Part shown: one piece after another, positions 7,425-16,440 of the stretch | Layout: every line of letters starts with the position of its first letter | Position numbering within the stretch: the stretch's first letter is position 1 | NCBI GenBank assembly: GCA_002389385.1 | Contig: DGOK01000034.1 | Location: forward strand, 1 to 64,000 | Source of the DNA: Rhodospirillaceae bacterium UBA4468 | GTDB taxonomy: Bacteria > Pseudomonadota > Alphaproteobacteria > Rhodospirillales > Casp-alpha2 | DNA: 64,000 nucleotides | Direction of reading: 5' to 3' | Translations under genes and position numbers: made by a program | The notes under the pieces: generated by a model | Database searches by the model: none | Seen by the model: only the letters and a program-made list of their open reading frames with translations | Told to the model about the DNA's origin: nothing

Positions 7425-8366
7425 TTAAAGCTTCGACTCGATAGCATCCCAAAGGTCACTTTCCAGACAAACATCATCAAAGCGATTGATTTCCTGCAAG
7501 CCTGTTGGCGAGGTGACATTGATTTCCGTCATGTATCCGCCAATGACATCGATGCCTACAAAGAGGAGCCCACGCTTTTTAAGTTCAGGGCCGAGTGCCG
7601 CGCAAATATCACGTTCGCGGTCCGTTAATTGTGACTTCACGGCTTTGCCACCGACATGCATGTTCGAGCGTGCTTCACCCTCCATGGGAACGCGATTGGT
7701 TGCGCCGGAAATCTCACCATCGATTAAGATGATGCGTTTATCGCCAGCCCGGACATCTTTCAGGTAAGCCTGTGCAATGATGGGTTCACGGTAAAGGCCT
7801 GCAAACATCTCAAGCAAAGCGTTCAGGTTTTCGTCGCCTGGCTTAATGTGAAATACACCAATGCCGCCATTTCCATACAATGGCTTGATGATGATATCTT
7901 TGTGTTCTTCTCTGAACGCGAGGATTAGCGCATAGTCTGATGAGATCAGGGTTGCCGGCATGAACTCAGCAAATTCAGTTACAAAAATCTTCTCAGGCGC
8001 ATTCCTTACTTCAGTTGGGTCATTTACAACTAAGGTATCTGGGTGAATGTGGTCCAGCAGATGCGTTGCGGTTATATATGACATGTCGAATGGTGGGTCT
8101 TGGCGCATAAGGACAACATCGGCATCGGTTTTCAGATCCAGTGTACGTGCTTCGCCCAGGATAAAATGATTACCAAGCTCGCGGCGCACTTCCAAAGGTT
8201 CCGCTGTGGCAAGCACGCGCCCATTCGAAAGAGATAGTTTGCCAGGCTCATAATGAAAAAGTTTATGTCCACGCTTTTGCGCTTCAAGCGCCATGACGAA
8301 TGTGCTGTCCCCATTGATATCAATTGAGCCAACGTGATCCATCTGAATTGCAACATTGAGAGACAT
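7425..8366 (-). CDS. gshB: Glutathione synthetase
   Basis: ATP-grasp ligase joining gamma-glutamylcysteine and glycine to form glutathione in the cytoplasm. The N-terminal domain begins MSLNVAIQMDHVGSIDINGD. ATP-grasp features include IIKPLYGNGGIGVFHI and the metal-binding end GGYMTEINVTSPTGLQEINR. 313 aa is typical of the bacterial enzyme. It is in the minus-strand group with the SirB1-like, BON, yraN and rsmI genes, the standard alphaproteobacterial arrangement, 48 bases after the SirB1-like gene. Confidence 0.96.
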   Translation of the reverse strand: MSLNVAIQMDHVGSIDINGDSTFVMALEAQKRGHKLFHYEPGKLSLSNGRVLATAEPLEVRRELGNHFILGEARTLDLKTDADVVLMRQDPPFDMSYITATHLLDHIHPDTLVVNDPTEVRNAPEKIFVTEFAEFMPATLISSDYALILAFREEHKDIIIKPLYGNGGIGVFHIKPGDENLNALLEMFAGLYREPIIAQAYLKDVRAGDKRIILIDGEISGATNRVPMEGEARSNMHVGGKAVKSQLTDRERDICAALGPELKKRGLLFVGIDVIGGYMTEINVTSPTGLQEINRFDDVCLESDLWDAIESKL

Positions 8367-8414
8367 AATGACTTCCTTGAAATTTTCATACTGTATGCAC
8401 GTAAGAATAAGTAT

Positions 8415-9251
8415 CTAAGTGAGGCGTCCGCGCAGTTCTTGCAAGAGGATTGTCGTATGATAGCGTGATGCTTCTCCGGTGCCGAGCCGCAAGTATTCCT
8501 CTAAGGCATCAATGGCAAGTTGAACGCGATCAAGCCGGGCGTTCAAGAGACCACATTCTCGCCAAAGCGTTGGCTCTTCTGGTGCAATGCGGAGCGCTAT
8601 ATCTAATAAGGAAGCTGCTTCTTCGAGGCGTTTTGTGCGCAGTAGCACAGATTTCCGACCGGCCATAAGCCTAAGTAAAGCTTCTTTGTCATCAAGTGGG
8701 CGTAAGCTATTGGGAGTTAATTCTACCTCATTGCCGCCAAAGGCTTTGATGATTGCGCGAATGTCTGCGGGTTCCAGAATGCGGCAATCATCGATGGGAT
8801 CGATAATTAATCTTTCGCCATCTGCTTCGAGGCGAAGAAGCAATCGTGGTGAAGCCAAAATGATTTCTGCTGACCACCCAATGCATCGGGCTATTTCTGC
8901 ATAAAGGATAGTTAAGGCTTCGGTCGATCCGTTACGTGAGTCGATAACGCGTGTCAGATCAAAACAATCTTCATCGGCGCCTTCTGAGTCGCTGCCACCA
9001 TAACCATGATGCCGCACAGTCACTTGCTGTAAAGCATCTTGCATTAATGCAACGGGAACGGGCCCATTGCTGATGCGCGCAAAATCGCCAACTTTTTTCG
9101 ACAACATCTCTAGGTGGCGATGATAACGCGCTAAAGGAAGTGTTGGACGGTCAAGTGCACTAATCAGGATTGCTGTATGTGCAATACTGGTATCAGGAGA
9201 GGTCGCCTCTCCGTAGGCTGCAAGAGCGATAATAATTTCTTTTCGTGTCAT
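8415..9251 (-). CDS. SirB1-like transglutaminase-fold protein with C-terminal TPR
   Basis: 278 aa. The central part, DLTRVIDSRNGSTEALTILY and AEIARCIGW, matches the SirB1/transglutaminase-like superfamily core. A classical Cys-His-Asp triad is not obvious: the Cys in the first position is replaced within RNGSTEAL, so catalysis is doubtful. The C-terminal 90 residues (LRTKRLEEAASLLDIALRIA and LDRVQLAIDALEEYLRLGTG) form TPR-like helix pairs. Its ATG overlaps the stop of the BON gene (TAATG). The function is not established; proteins of this family recur next to gshB and yraN in alphaproteobacteria. Confidence 0.8.
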   Translation of the reverse strand: MTRKEIIIALAAYGEATSPDTSIAHTAILISALDRPTLPLARYHRHLEMLSKKVGDFARISNGPVPVALMQDALQQVTVRHHGYGGSDSEGADEDCFDLTRVIDSRNGSTEALTILYAEIARCIGWSAEIILASPRLLLRLEADGERLIIDPIDDCRILEPADIRAIIKAFGGNEVELTPNSLRPLDDKEALLRLMAGRKSVLLRTKRLEEAASLLDIALRIAPEEPTLWRECGLLNARLDRVQLAIDALEEYLRLGTGEASRYHTTILLQELRGRLT

Positions 9252-9874
9252 TAAGATGGCTTAGGATCCTTGATGCGGACGTGATTGACGACGCGCTTAA
9301 CATAATCGATGGATCGAGCGTGATTAAGAACGCGCTGCAATTCCGCTTTATCTTGGGCAATGCCGATCAAGTAAATGACAGCTCCAACGGTTTCGATGGA
9401 ATAATTGATCGCAAGAATATCTTTGTCGAAGGTCATTTTGGATTTAAGTTTTGTGGTGATCCACGTGTCATTGGCTAGATCCGAAAACGGATTTTCGCTG
9501 ACGGCGACTTCATTAATCACATCTTTAACGTCGACGACGGACCAGGAAATTCTAACCGCTTCTGCCCGCTTTTCTTCGCTTGGAACGCGCCCAGTAAGAA
9601 GTACTCGGCCTTCATAGACTTCGACACCAACATCATTAAAAAGTTGGTTGTCGGCTTCCAGTATTTTTGTACGAACCTTGGTCGCGGTCTCTGTATCCGC
9701 GGCAAAGCCCTTAATGCCACGCTCCTGATAAGCAGCCACCCCTGCTGTTGCGGCACCGCCAATGATCATGCCAACACAGCCCGTTAAATTTGTCATCGCA
9801 AAGACGGCCGCAATCACAACAAAAAGCTTGGTCCGAGATACGGCGAGACGAATAGTAAGGGGATGTAAAAACAT
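9251..9874 (-). CDS. BON-domain lipoprotein (OsmY/DolP-like)
   Basis: 207 aa with a hydrophobic signal sequence (KLFVVIAAVFAMTNLTGC) ending in an LTGC lipobox, so the mature N-terminus would be a lipidated Cys at about residue 33. Two BON domains follow, recognisable by TKVRTKILEADNQLFNDVGV with GRVLLTGRVPSEEKRAEA, and by TTKLKSKMTFDKDILAINYS with VIYLIGIAQDKAELQ. Known dual-BON lipoproteins act at the outer membrane. It lies upstream of, and is coupled by overlap to, the SirB1-like gene. The residues before the hydrophobic core are long, so a slightly later start is possible. Confidence 0.9.
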   Translation of the reverse strand: MFLHPLTIRLAVSRTKLFVVIAAVFAMTNLTGCVGMIIGGAATAGVAAYQERGIKGFAADTETATKVRTKILEADNQLFNDVGVEVYEGRVLLTGRVPSEEKRAEAVRISWSVVDVKDVINEVAVSENPFSDLANDTWITTKLKSKMTFDKDILAINYSIETVGAVIYLIGIAQDKAELQRVLNHARSIDYVKRVVNHVRIKDPKPS

Positions 9875-9969
9875 GGAAAGTGTTATCCTTTAATCGTGGT
9901 GAAAAGAAACAATTAGTCTTTTATCATTTTGGCCCCAAAACGTCAGGGCTCAAATTATTATATTTATAA

Positions 9970-10332
9970 TCAAGGTCGCCATGCATTGGGTAAATGGCAT
10001 GGCCACTTTTTTGGTAACATAGCAATGACGTCAAAGCGCATATCCAGATTGCTTAAGTCTTCGCGCCCACTCATGAAACCAATCGCTGCGCGTTCAATGC
10101 GCTGACGTTGCGTCAAACTAACGGCGTTAAGTGCTTCATCTAATGTACCGCGAGTTTTAACTTCGATGAAGGCCATAATGTGGCGACGTTTCGCAATGAT
10201 ATCAATTTCACCCATCGAGTTGCGCATACTTTGTGCAACAATAAGGTATCCTTTGATACGTAACAGCCATGCGGCGATAACTTCACCACGCTGTCCCCTA
10301 TTCTTCGCATCCTGGCGCTTCTTAGACGCCAT
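9970..10332 (-). CDS. yraN: YraN family (UPF0102) endonuclease-like protein
   Basis: 120 aa with the restriction-endonuclease-like fold pattern: RGQRGEVIAAWLLRIKGYLI, then GEIDIIAKRRHIMAFIEVKT (the D...ExK nuclease-type motif), then a basic helix TQRQRIERAA. The family is universal in proteobacteria, and its role is still poorly defined. Its start overlaps the rsmI stop (shared base 10332), as in most proteobacteria, and it is followed by the BON lipoprotein gene after 95 bases. Confidence 0.92.
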   Translation of the reverse strand: MASKKRQDAKNRGQRGEVIAAWLLRIKGYLIVAQSMRNSMGEIDIIAKRRHIMAFIEVKTRGTLDEALNAVSLTQRQRIERAAIGFMSGREDLSNLDMRFDVIAMLPKKWPCHLPNAWRP

Positions 10333-11321
10333 TAACCGTCTTCAGCTTTAATCGCTAAGGCACGATTGTAGATATCGCGGCGAGATAACCCTGTTTCGAT
10401 AGCTAGTCTTGATGCGGCTTCCCGGACACTTTCTTTTGCTAATGCAGCGCGGAGACGGGTGTCGATGTCATCGGTATCGATTTCTTGTGCTTCTTCTGGT
10501 GCGCCAATGACTAAAGTCACTTCGCCTTTAGGTGGGCCCGCTTCGAGGTAGTGCGCAGCTAACTCGTCTAACGAGCCATGGCGAACTTCTTCAAACTTTT
10601 TTGTCATCTCACGGAGAAGACATGCAGGCCGAGGTCCCAGTATAACATTCATGTCTGCCAAAGATGATGCGAGACGCTGCGCAGATTCAAGAAAAACGAG
10701 GGTCGCATCGACAGCGAGAACACTGCCAAGCCATGCGCGGCGCTTACCTTGCCTTGCAGGCGGGAACCCACAATACATAAACCGGTCTGTTGGCAATCCT
10801 GCGAGAACAAGTGCATTGGTTACGGCAGATGGGCCAGGCAAAGCATGTACATCTATGCTTTCATTGCGACACGCTTCTGCAATCCTATACCCAGGATCAT
10901 TTATCATAGGTGTGCCAGCATCGGAGACGAGTGCCACGATTTCGCCGGATTTTAGATGTTCAACAATGCGTGGTGTAATTTTTTCAGCATTATGTTCATG
11001 GTACGAAATAAGTTTATCAGGCTTGATAGAATGAATTTGCAAAAGCTTTTTGGTTACGCGTGTGTCCTCGCAAGCAATGATATCTGCGGCTTTAAGAGTA
11101 TCCAAAGCTCGCAAGGTAATATCACTCGCATTACCGATCGGCGTTGCGACAAGGTAAAGCCCGGCTTCGATATTTCGTGGTAGTTTACTCGCATCCGGCA
11201 AGCGGTTACCGTCGCTTTTAGATTGCTCAGAACTGACAAAACGAGAGGCCAATGTACTCTTTTCCCGCTTATCGGACTGGCTTTGGTATTTTCTCCCGGA
11301 AGTCCTATTTTTATCTGGCAT
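10332..11321 (-). CDS. rsmI: 16S rRNA (cytidine1402-2'-O)-methyltransferase RsmI
   Basis: Tetrapyrrole-methylase-fold SAM enzyme that 2'-O-methylates C1402 in the 16S decoding centre together with RsmH. The core begins GLYLVATPIGNASDITLRAL, continues with CEDTRVTKKLL and has the SDAGTPMINDPG motif. The C-terminus carries the usual small helical tail. The called start gives an extra, polar 50-residue N-terminus and overlaps the divergent lipoprotein gene by 70 bases. A TTG at 11252 would remove nearly all of the overlap and gives a more usual length, so the start is uncertain. Confidence 0.93.
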   Translation of the reverse strand: MPDKNRTSGRKYQSQSDKREKSTLASRFVSSEQSKSDGNRLPDASKLPRNIEAGLYLVATPIGNASDITLRALDTLKAADIIACEDTRVTKKLLQIHSIKPDKLISYHEHNAEKITPRIVEHLKSGEIVALVSDAGTPMINDPGYRIAEACRNESIDVHALPGPSAVTNALVLAGLPTDRFMYCGFPPARQGKRRAWLGSVLAVDATLVFLESAQRLASSLADMNVILGPRPACLLREMTKKFEEVRHGSLDELAAHYLEAGPPKGEVTLVIGAPEEAQEIDTDDIDTRLRAALAKESVREAASRLAIETGLSRRDIYNRALAIKAEDG

Positions 11322-12760
11322 GTATGGGTCTTACCTTACTCGTTGGCTGTCAGCAAATTGGAATCCAGTCAGGTGATCAAGCAAAGCCAATGGTTGTTGG
11401 CCCGTCTTCGCCTCAAGTTGGTACAACAAATATCCCGCGTTCGCAGACTTTACCACCAGTCTCTGGCCCAAGAGCGCCGTCTGGACCGAACTTCCCTGTT
11501 ATATCTCAGACAGCACCACGCGCACGCGAACCATTACCTTCATTAGCTGAACTGCTAAATAGGCCTGTTAACCCTAATGTGACACCTGAGATTTTGACGT
11601 CAACGGTGCCGATGGCGAGTGTTAACTCTGTTCGTGTTGCTTTGCTCATTCCATTAACTGGCCCTGCTGCCAAGCTTGGTCAGGCGATGTTGAATGCAGC
11701 GCAATTGGCATTATTTCAATTCAGCGATGACCGATTTGAATTGCTGCCGCATGATACGGGCGGCACGCCAGATGGTGCGTTGAGCGCGGCACAACTTGCG
11801 ATTGGAGATGGTGCGCAGCTTATTGTTGGGCCTTTGCTTTCGGCTTCTGTGCAAGCAGTTGGACTTGTTGCCCGCGCGGCCAACGTCCCGGTCGTTGGGT
11901 TTTCAAGTGATCGGACGGCGGCTGGTGACGGCGTCTATGTCATGGGCTTTTTGCCGTCGGCTCAGACCGAACGTGTTCTGACTTACGCTGCTGCCAGAGG
12001 GTTAACGAGATTTGGTCTCTTGGCCCCAGACAATACGTATGGCGCGGCAGTTCTTGAAACAATGCAGCAAGTCGCAGCGAATGTCGGCATAGAGATAACC
12101 CGTGCTCGGCTCTACGATCCAGGCGCTGAAGACTATACAGATGTTGTTCGTGAGATATCGGATTTTGATTCTCGCAAGCGTGAGCTTGAACGCCAGATTG
12201 CTGAGCTGGCCAAGCTGGACGACGAAATATCCAAGAAAACAGTAGAACGCTTGGAAAAACTACAAACGGTTGGTGATTTGCCGTTCGATGCAATTCTTGT
12301 TGCAGATGGTGGTAAACGGCTTCAGCAGATAGCGGCCTTGCTTCCATTCTTTGATGTCGACCCTGCAGTTGTTCAGGTGCTCGGCACGGGTCAGTGGGAT
12401 GCGCTTGGCCTTGGAAACGAGCCAGCTCTTGTTGGTGCTTGGTATGCTGCGCCTGATCCAAGTGCACGCAGTGAATTTCAAAATGAGTACGCTGCAACGT
12501 ACGGAGATCAGCCACCGAGATTAGCAACACTTGCTTATGATGCGACGGCGCTGGCTGCTGTTTTAGGACAAGGTGAGGCGGGCCCTGATTTCACCCGCAT
12601 CACACTCACGTCGCCCAACGGGTATTGGGGCCGGGATGGTATTTTTCGGTTAATGCCGAGTGGCGTAACTGAGCGAGGTCTCGCTGTACTTGAGGTTACA
12701 CGACGGGCAAGCCGGGTTCTGGACCCTGCACCTGAGAGCTTTCAGCCAAGAATTAATTAA
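11252..12760 (+). CDS. LpoA-like penicillin-binding protein activator lipoprotein
   Basis: 502 aa. The N-terminal signal YFYLACMGLTLLVGCQQ has an LVGC lipobox, then a proline-rich linker of about 70 residues, then a periplasmic-binding-protein fold starting VNSVRVALLIPLTGPAAKLG. This architecture is the LppC/LpoA family, which in gammaproteobacteria stimulates PBP1A from the outer membrane. A charged helical insertion (SRKRELERQIAELAKLDDEI) interrupts the binding fold near residues 310-335. It is divergent from rsmI, as is usual, and overlaps the end of hemW tail to tail by 8 bases. Confidence 0.88.
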   Translation: MYSFPAYRTGFGIFSRKSYFYLACMGLTLLVGCQQIGIQSGDQAKPMVVGPSSPQVGTTNIPRSQTLPPVSGPRAPSGPNFPVISQTAPRAREPLPSLAELLNRPVNPNVTPEILTSTVPMASVNSVRVALLIPLTGPAAKLGQAMLNAAQLALFQFSDDRFELLPHDTGGTPDGALSAAQLAIGDGAQLIVGPLLSASVQAVGLVARAANVPVVGFSSDRTAAGDGVYVMGFLPSAQTERVLTYAAARGLTRFGLLAPDNTYGAAVLETMQQVAANVGIEITRARLYDPGAEDYTDVVREISDFDSRKRELERQIAELAKLDDEISKKTVERLEKLQTVGDLPFDAILVADGGKRLQQIAALLPFFDVDPAVVQVLGTGQWDALGLGNEPALVGAWYAAPDPSARSEFQNEYAATYGDQPPRLATLAYDATALAAVLGQGEAGPDFTRITLTSPNGYWGRDGIFRLMPSGVTERGLAVLEVTRRASRVLDPAPESFQPRIN

Positions 12761-13901
12761 GCAGTTTTGCGAGGACTGCATTAAGGCGTTGTTGACCCTC
12801 AGGGCTAGCTTTGAGTGTCGTGTCACTGGACTGCATGAGGCCACCATCAATAAGTTGTTTCAGGCCCTTGGCGTCTAATGCGGTTTCAAGTTCTTGGGCA
12901 GATATGCGGTTGAATCGTTCTCGGTCGATCCCGTCTTTTAATCGAAGCCCCATCATGATCAGTTCTCGTGCACGGTCGTTCGATAAAATAGGGCGCCGTT
13001 TTGCAGTCCCATGTCCATTGGTTTGCGCTTTTTCTAACCAGCGTTTTGGATTGTGAATTTGGTGTGTACCAAAAACCGCACCATCGAGTGTTAATCTTCC
13101 GTGCGCCCCTGGGCCAATCCCCAAGTAATCACCACCACGCCAACACGTTAGGTTGTGGCGGCTTTCGTCACCGGGTTGCGCATGATTGGAAATCTCGTAT
13201 GCGGGCATGCCTGCAGTTGCCAGGATATCTTGAGTTGCTTCAAACATGTCAGCGGCAACGTTTTCATCAGCGGGCTGTTGGCCTTGCTTGGAAAACGGTG
13301 TGCCGGACTCGATCGTTAATTGATATAGTGAGACGTGTCCTTGCGCGAGTGCCAAGGTGTCAGATAAGGCTTGCTTCCAGTCGGCCAGGCTTTGTTCAGG
13401 CAGAGCATAGATTAGATCAAAAGTCGTCCGGGAAAAGATGCTGGAGGCCGCTTCCAACGTACGCCGAGCGTCAGCGCCGTGATGCGTCCGTCCGAGGAAT
13501 TTTAGCGCATCATCGTCTAGGGATTGAATGCCAACAGACACGCGATTGATGCCTGCGCTTTGAAAATCACGTAACCTCGCGCGCTCCCCCGATGTTGGAT
13601 TGACTTCAAGGGTAATCTCAAGATTTTCAGAGACAGCCCAATGTTTTTGAAGCGCGTTGATGAGTGCGGCAATCGTCTCAGGCTGCATTAATGATGGTGT
13701 GCCGCCGCCAAAATACAAACTTGTAACGGTGCGTCCGTGCGTTTCTGCGCCGTAATGTGCAAGTTCATTGATAAGTGCATCGCGCCACACGGTTTCATCA
13801 ATGGAGGTATTCAGATGTACATTAAAATCACAGTATGGGCAGATTGCTTTGCAGAACGGCCAATGAACATAAACCCCAAAACCCGGGTCTATATCGCTCA
13901 C
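12753..13901 (-). CDS. hemW: Radical SAM heme chaperone HemW (HemN-like)
   Basis: Radical-SAM protein of 382 aa with the [4Fe-4S] motif CKAICPYCDF near residue 20, the GGGTPSLM motif and the C-terminal HemN domain (ISAQELETALDAKGLKQLID). HemW proteins are related to oxygen-independent coproporphyrinogen oxidase but are thought to insert heme. The length and start fit HemW, not HemN. The GTG start overlaps the rdgB stop as GTGA, so the two are translationally coupled in an rph-rdgB-hemW operon. Confidence 0.94.
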   Translation of the reverse strand: MSDIDPGFGVYVHWPFCKAICPYCDFNVHLNTSIDETVWRDALINELAHYGAETHGRTVTSLYFGGGTPSLMQPETIAALINALQKHWAVSENLEITLEVNPTSGERARLRDFQSAGINRVSVGIQSLDDDALKFLGRTHHGADARRTLEAASSIFSRTTFDLIYALPEQSLADWKQALSDTLALAQGHVSLYQLTIESGTPFSKQGQQPADENVAADMFEATQDILATAGMPAYEISNHAQPGDESRHNLTCWRGGDYLGIGPGAHGRLTLDGAVFGTHQIHNPKRWLEKAQTNGHGTAKRRPILSNDRARELIMMGLRLKDGIDRERFNRISAQELETALDAKGLKQLIDGGLMQSSDTTLKASPEGQQRLNAVLAKLLN

Positions 13902-14506
13902 GCGTTTGGTTCACCAAAGTAGGCAGATACGAGTTTCTGAAAGGCGTCTGCACGGTGCGATATGGTGTGTTTTTTGGCCGGTTCCATTTCGGCGAATGTT
14001 ATATCTTCGCCGTCGGCTGTAAATATAGGGTCGTATCCAAAGCCCATATCACCACGAGGGGGCCAGGTAATTTCGCCTTCAATAAAGCCTTCGAAAACGT
14101 CTGCGTGCCCATCAGGCCATGCGAGGGCAAGTGCGCAAACAAACATTGAAGATCGGTCTTCGCTGCCACGTAAAAGCTCTTCGACTTTCTCCATCGCGAC
14201 CATAAAATCTTTATCGGCCCCAGCCCAACGTGCGGAATAAACGCCCGGCGCACCGGCAAGTGCATTAACGACCAGCCCAGAATCGTCAGCAAGTGCAGGT
14301 AAGTTTGCTGCCTTTGCCGCGGCGTGCGCTTTCAAAAGAGCATTATCAGCGAACGTCGTGCCGGTCTCTTCGGGCTCATCTAAATTAAGATCAGCGGCGG
14401 AAATGACCTCAACACCGAAGGGCCGCACAAGGTCGGCGATTTCGCTTACCTTGCCAGGGTTGTGGCTCGCAATCACCAGACGGTCATGATCAAACAGTCG
14501 CGCCAT
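13898..14506 (-). CDS. rdgB: Non-canonical purine NTP pyrophosphatase RdgB (HAM1)
   Basis: House-cleaning enzyme that hydrolyses ITP, dITP and XTP to monophosphates and so keeps deaminated purines out of DNA. Motifs: SHNPGKVSEI at the N-terminus, the catalytic ADDSGLVVNALAGAPGVYSA and SHRADAF near the end. I choose the ATG that gives MARLFDHDRL (202 aa). The longer upstream extension overlaps rph and is not conserved in type. It begins 10 bases after rph and overlaps hemW. Confidence 0.95.
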   Translation of the reverse strand: MARLFDHDRLVIASHNPGKVSEIADLVRPFGVEVISAADLNLDEPEETGTTFADNALLKAHAAAKAANLPALADDSGLVVNALAGAPGVYSARWAGADKDFMVAMEKVEELLRGSEDRSSMFVCALALAWPDGHADVFEGFIEGEITWPPRGDMGFGYDPIFTADGEDITFAEMEPAKKHTISHRADAFQKLVSAYFGEPNA

Positions 14507-14516
14507 TGAATGATCC

Positions 14517-15233
14517 TTAAAGCCCCAGCGCCGAATTTTGTGCTGTTGTGAGCTCCTTAACGCCTTTTTTTGCCAAGCCAAGCAAATCTAAAAATGCCTG
14601 TTCTGAAAAAGGGTCAGCTTCGGCGGTGCCTTGAATTTCAACAATGCCACCTTTGCCTGTGAGCACAAAATTGGCATCAGCTTCGGCGTTAGAATCTTCA
14701 TCATAGTCAAGATCAAGCACAGCACTGCCTTGATAAAGCCCGCAAGAAATTGCGGCAACGCTATCAATTAACGGGATTTCTTTAATAATGCCGAGCTGAA
14801 TACATTTCTCAAAAGCACGGTAAAGCGCTGTATAAGCGCCCGTAATACTCGCTGTTCGCGTGCCGCCATCAGCCTGAATGACATCGCAATCAAGCTTAAC
14901 TTGAATTTCTCCCATGCCTTTTAAATCGGTGACGGCGCGGAGCGATCTTCCGATAAGGCGTTGGATTTCCTGGGTGCGGCCCGATTGTTTGCCACGGGCG
15001 GCTTCACGATTTGAGCGTGTATGTGTAGAGCGAGGTAACATCCCATACTCGGCGGTCACCCAGCCTTTGCCAGTGTCACGCATCCAAGGTGGGACGCGTT
15101 GTTCAACACTGGCGGTACACAGAACATGTGTATCTCCAAATTTTGCCAAGCATGACCCTTCGGCGTGCTTTGCAACGTCCATTTCGAGAACAACGTTACG
15201 CATTTGATCGAGTTGACGGCCGGATGGACGCAT
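14517..15233 (-). CDS. rph: Ribonuclease PH
   Basis: Phosphorolytic 3'-5' exoribonuclease that trims tRNA 3' ends; it forms a hexameric ring. The start MRPSGRQLDQMR is characteristic. Other features are the GWVTAEYGMLPRSTHTR loop, the GRSLRAVTDL stretch, and the phosphate-site region LDCDVIQADGGTRTASITGA. 238 aa is normal. It is first gene of the rph-rdgB-hemW group and is divergently arranged from hrcA across 144 bases. Confidence 0.97.
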   Translation of the reverse strand: MRPSGRQLDQMRNVVLEMDVAKHAEGSCLAKFGDTHVLCTASVEQRVPPWMRDTGKGWVTAEYGMLPRSTHTRSNREAARGKQSGRTQEIQRLIGRSLRAVTDLKGMGEIQVKLDCDVIQADGGTRTASITGAYTALYRAFEKCIQLGIIKEIPLIDSVAAISCGLYQGSAVLDLDYDEDSNAEADANFVLTGKGGIVEIQGTAEADPFSEQAFLDLLGLAKKGVKELTTAQNSALGL

Positions 15234-15377
15234 GAAGATACTCCGCTGAATTTTAAAAACGAACGCAAAGCTAACGATTTGAATGGTCTGCGTAAAGCGG
15301 AGAGCAATATACCTGCATTGCGTTGACGGCGAATGCCATCGAAACTACATAACCCGTGCACCTATTAGAGTAGAAAA

Positions 15378-16424
15378 ATGATATCTAAGCTCAACGAAAG
15401 ATCACGTGAGGTCTTCCGCCTGATTGTAGAGGCGTATTGTGACACGGGGGAACCCGTTGGATCTCGCACGCTTTCAAGGCAGATGGCACAATCATTATCG
15501 CCTGCGACTGTGCGCAATGTGATGGCAGATCTTGAGGATGCTGGCTTGCTGTTTTCGCCGCACACATCGGCGGGCCGTATGCCCACAGAAGCAGGGCTCA
15601 GGCTGTTTGTGGACGGTATTTTGGAAGTCGGCAATCTTGCGGACGATGAACGTAAGAAAATTGAAGCGCAATGCGCCGGGTCGTCGCAAAGTGTTGATCA
15701 AGTCCTCGAAGAAGCGATTACAACGCTTTCTGGCCTTACAGGATTCGCCAGTCTTGTTTTCGCGCCAAAGACAGACAGCCCATTAAAACATATCGAATTT
15801 GTAAGCTTAAGTCCCGGTCGTGGACTTGTCGTGCTGGTCATGGAAAACGGTGTGGTTGAAAACCGCCTTATACATGTTCCGGTCACGTTACCGCCTTCGG
15901 CGTTGGTGCAGGCAACCAATTATCTCAGCGCGAGACTGGTTGGACGAACCCTCCAAGAGGCGCATGACGAAATTGTTAATGAGCTCGAAAGTCATCAGGT
16001 ACAATTGGACACCTTGACCCAGAAGGTTGTTGAAAGTGGTCTCGCAACTTGGTCTGGATCAAACAATGCGAACGACGCATTAGGGACACTTATCGTGCGC
16101 GGCCAAGCTAAATTGCTTGAAGATGTTACTGCTTTGACCGATTTAGAGCGAATTCGGACACTTTTTGAAGCTTTAGAGACAAAAAATGAGATGTTGAAGC
16201 TACTAACCCTTGCGGATGGGGCAGATGGAGTCCAAATCTTCATCGGTGCGGATAACAAACTTTTCAATGTTGCTGGTTGTTCGATGATCGTCGGCCCGTA
16301 CCACAACGAAACGAATAATATTGTCGGTGCGATTGGGGTGATCGGGCCGTCACGAATGAATTATGCGCGAATTATTCCCATGGTTGATTATACGGCCAAG
16401 ATAATCGGGGATCGGTTCCGCTAA
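15378..16424 (+). CDS. hrcA: Heat-inducible transcription repressor HrcA
   Basis: Winged-helix repressor that binds CIRCE operators, with GroEL acting as corepressor. The N-terminal HTH is seen in AYCDTGEPVGSRTLSRQMAQ and LSPATVRNVMADLEDAGLLF. The C-terminal GAF-like region ends IGPSRMNYARIIPMVDYTA. 348 aa is normal. It heads the hrcA-grpE-dnaK-dnaJ cluster and is divergent from rph. I do not see a CIRCE element in front of it or of dnaK, so its targets (commonly groESL) are probably elsewhere. Confidence 0.95.
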   Translation: MISKLNERSREVFRLIVEAYCDTGEPVGSRTLSRQMAQSLSPATVRNVMADLEDAGLLFSPHTSAGRMPTEAGLRLFVDGILEVGNLADDERKKIEAQCAGSSQSVDQVLEEAITTLSGLTGFASLVFAPKTDSPLKHIEFVSLSPGRGLVVLVMENGVVENRLIHVPVTLPPSALVQATNYLSARLVGRTLQEAHDEIVNELESHQVQLDTLTQKVVESGLATWSGSNNANDALGTLIVRGQAKLLEDVTALTDLERIRTLFEALETKNEMLKLLTLADGADGVQIFIGADNKLFNVAGCSMIVGPYHNETNNIVGAIGVIGPSRMNYARIIPMVDYTAKIIGDRFR

Positions 16425-16440
16425 GAACGATGGAAATATA

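Noticed and set aside
11940..12530. Long minus-strand frame (196 codons) opposite the LpoA-like gene
   Set aside because: His/Gln-rich composition typical of antisense to a coding frame; no start signal or recognisable domain.
13001..13549. Plus-strand frame of 182 codons inside hemW
   Set aside because: It is the antisense shadow of a clear radical-SAM gene.
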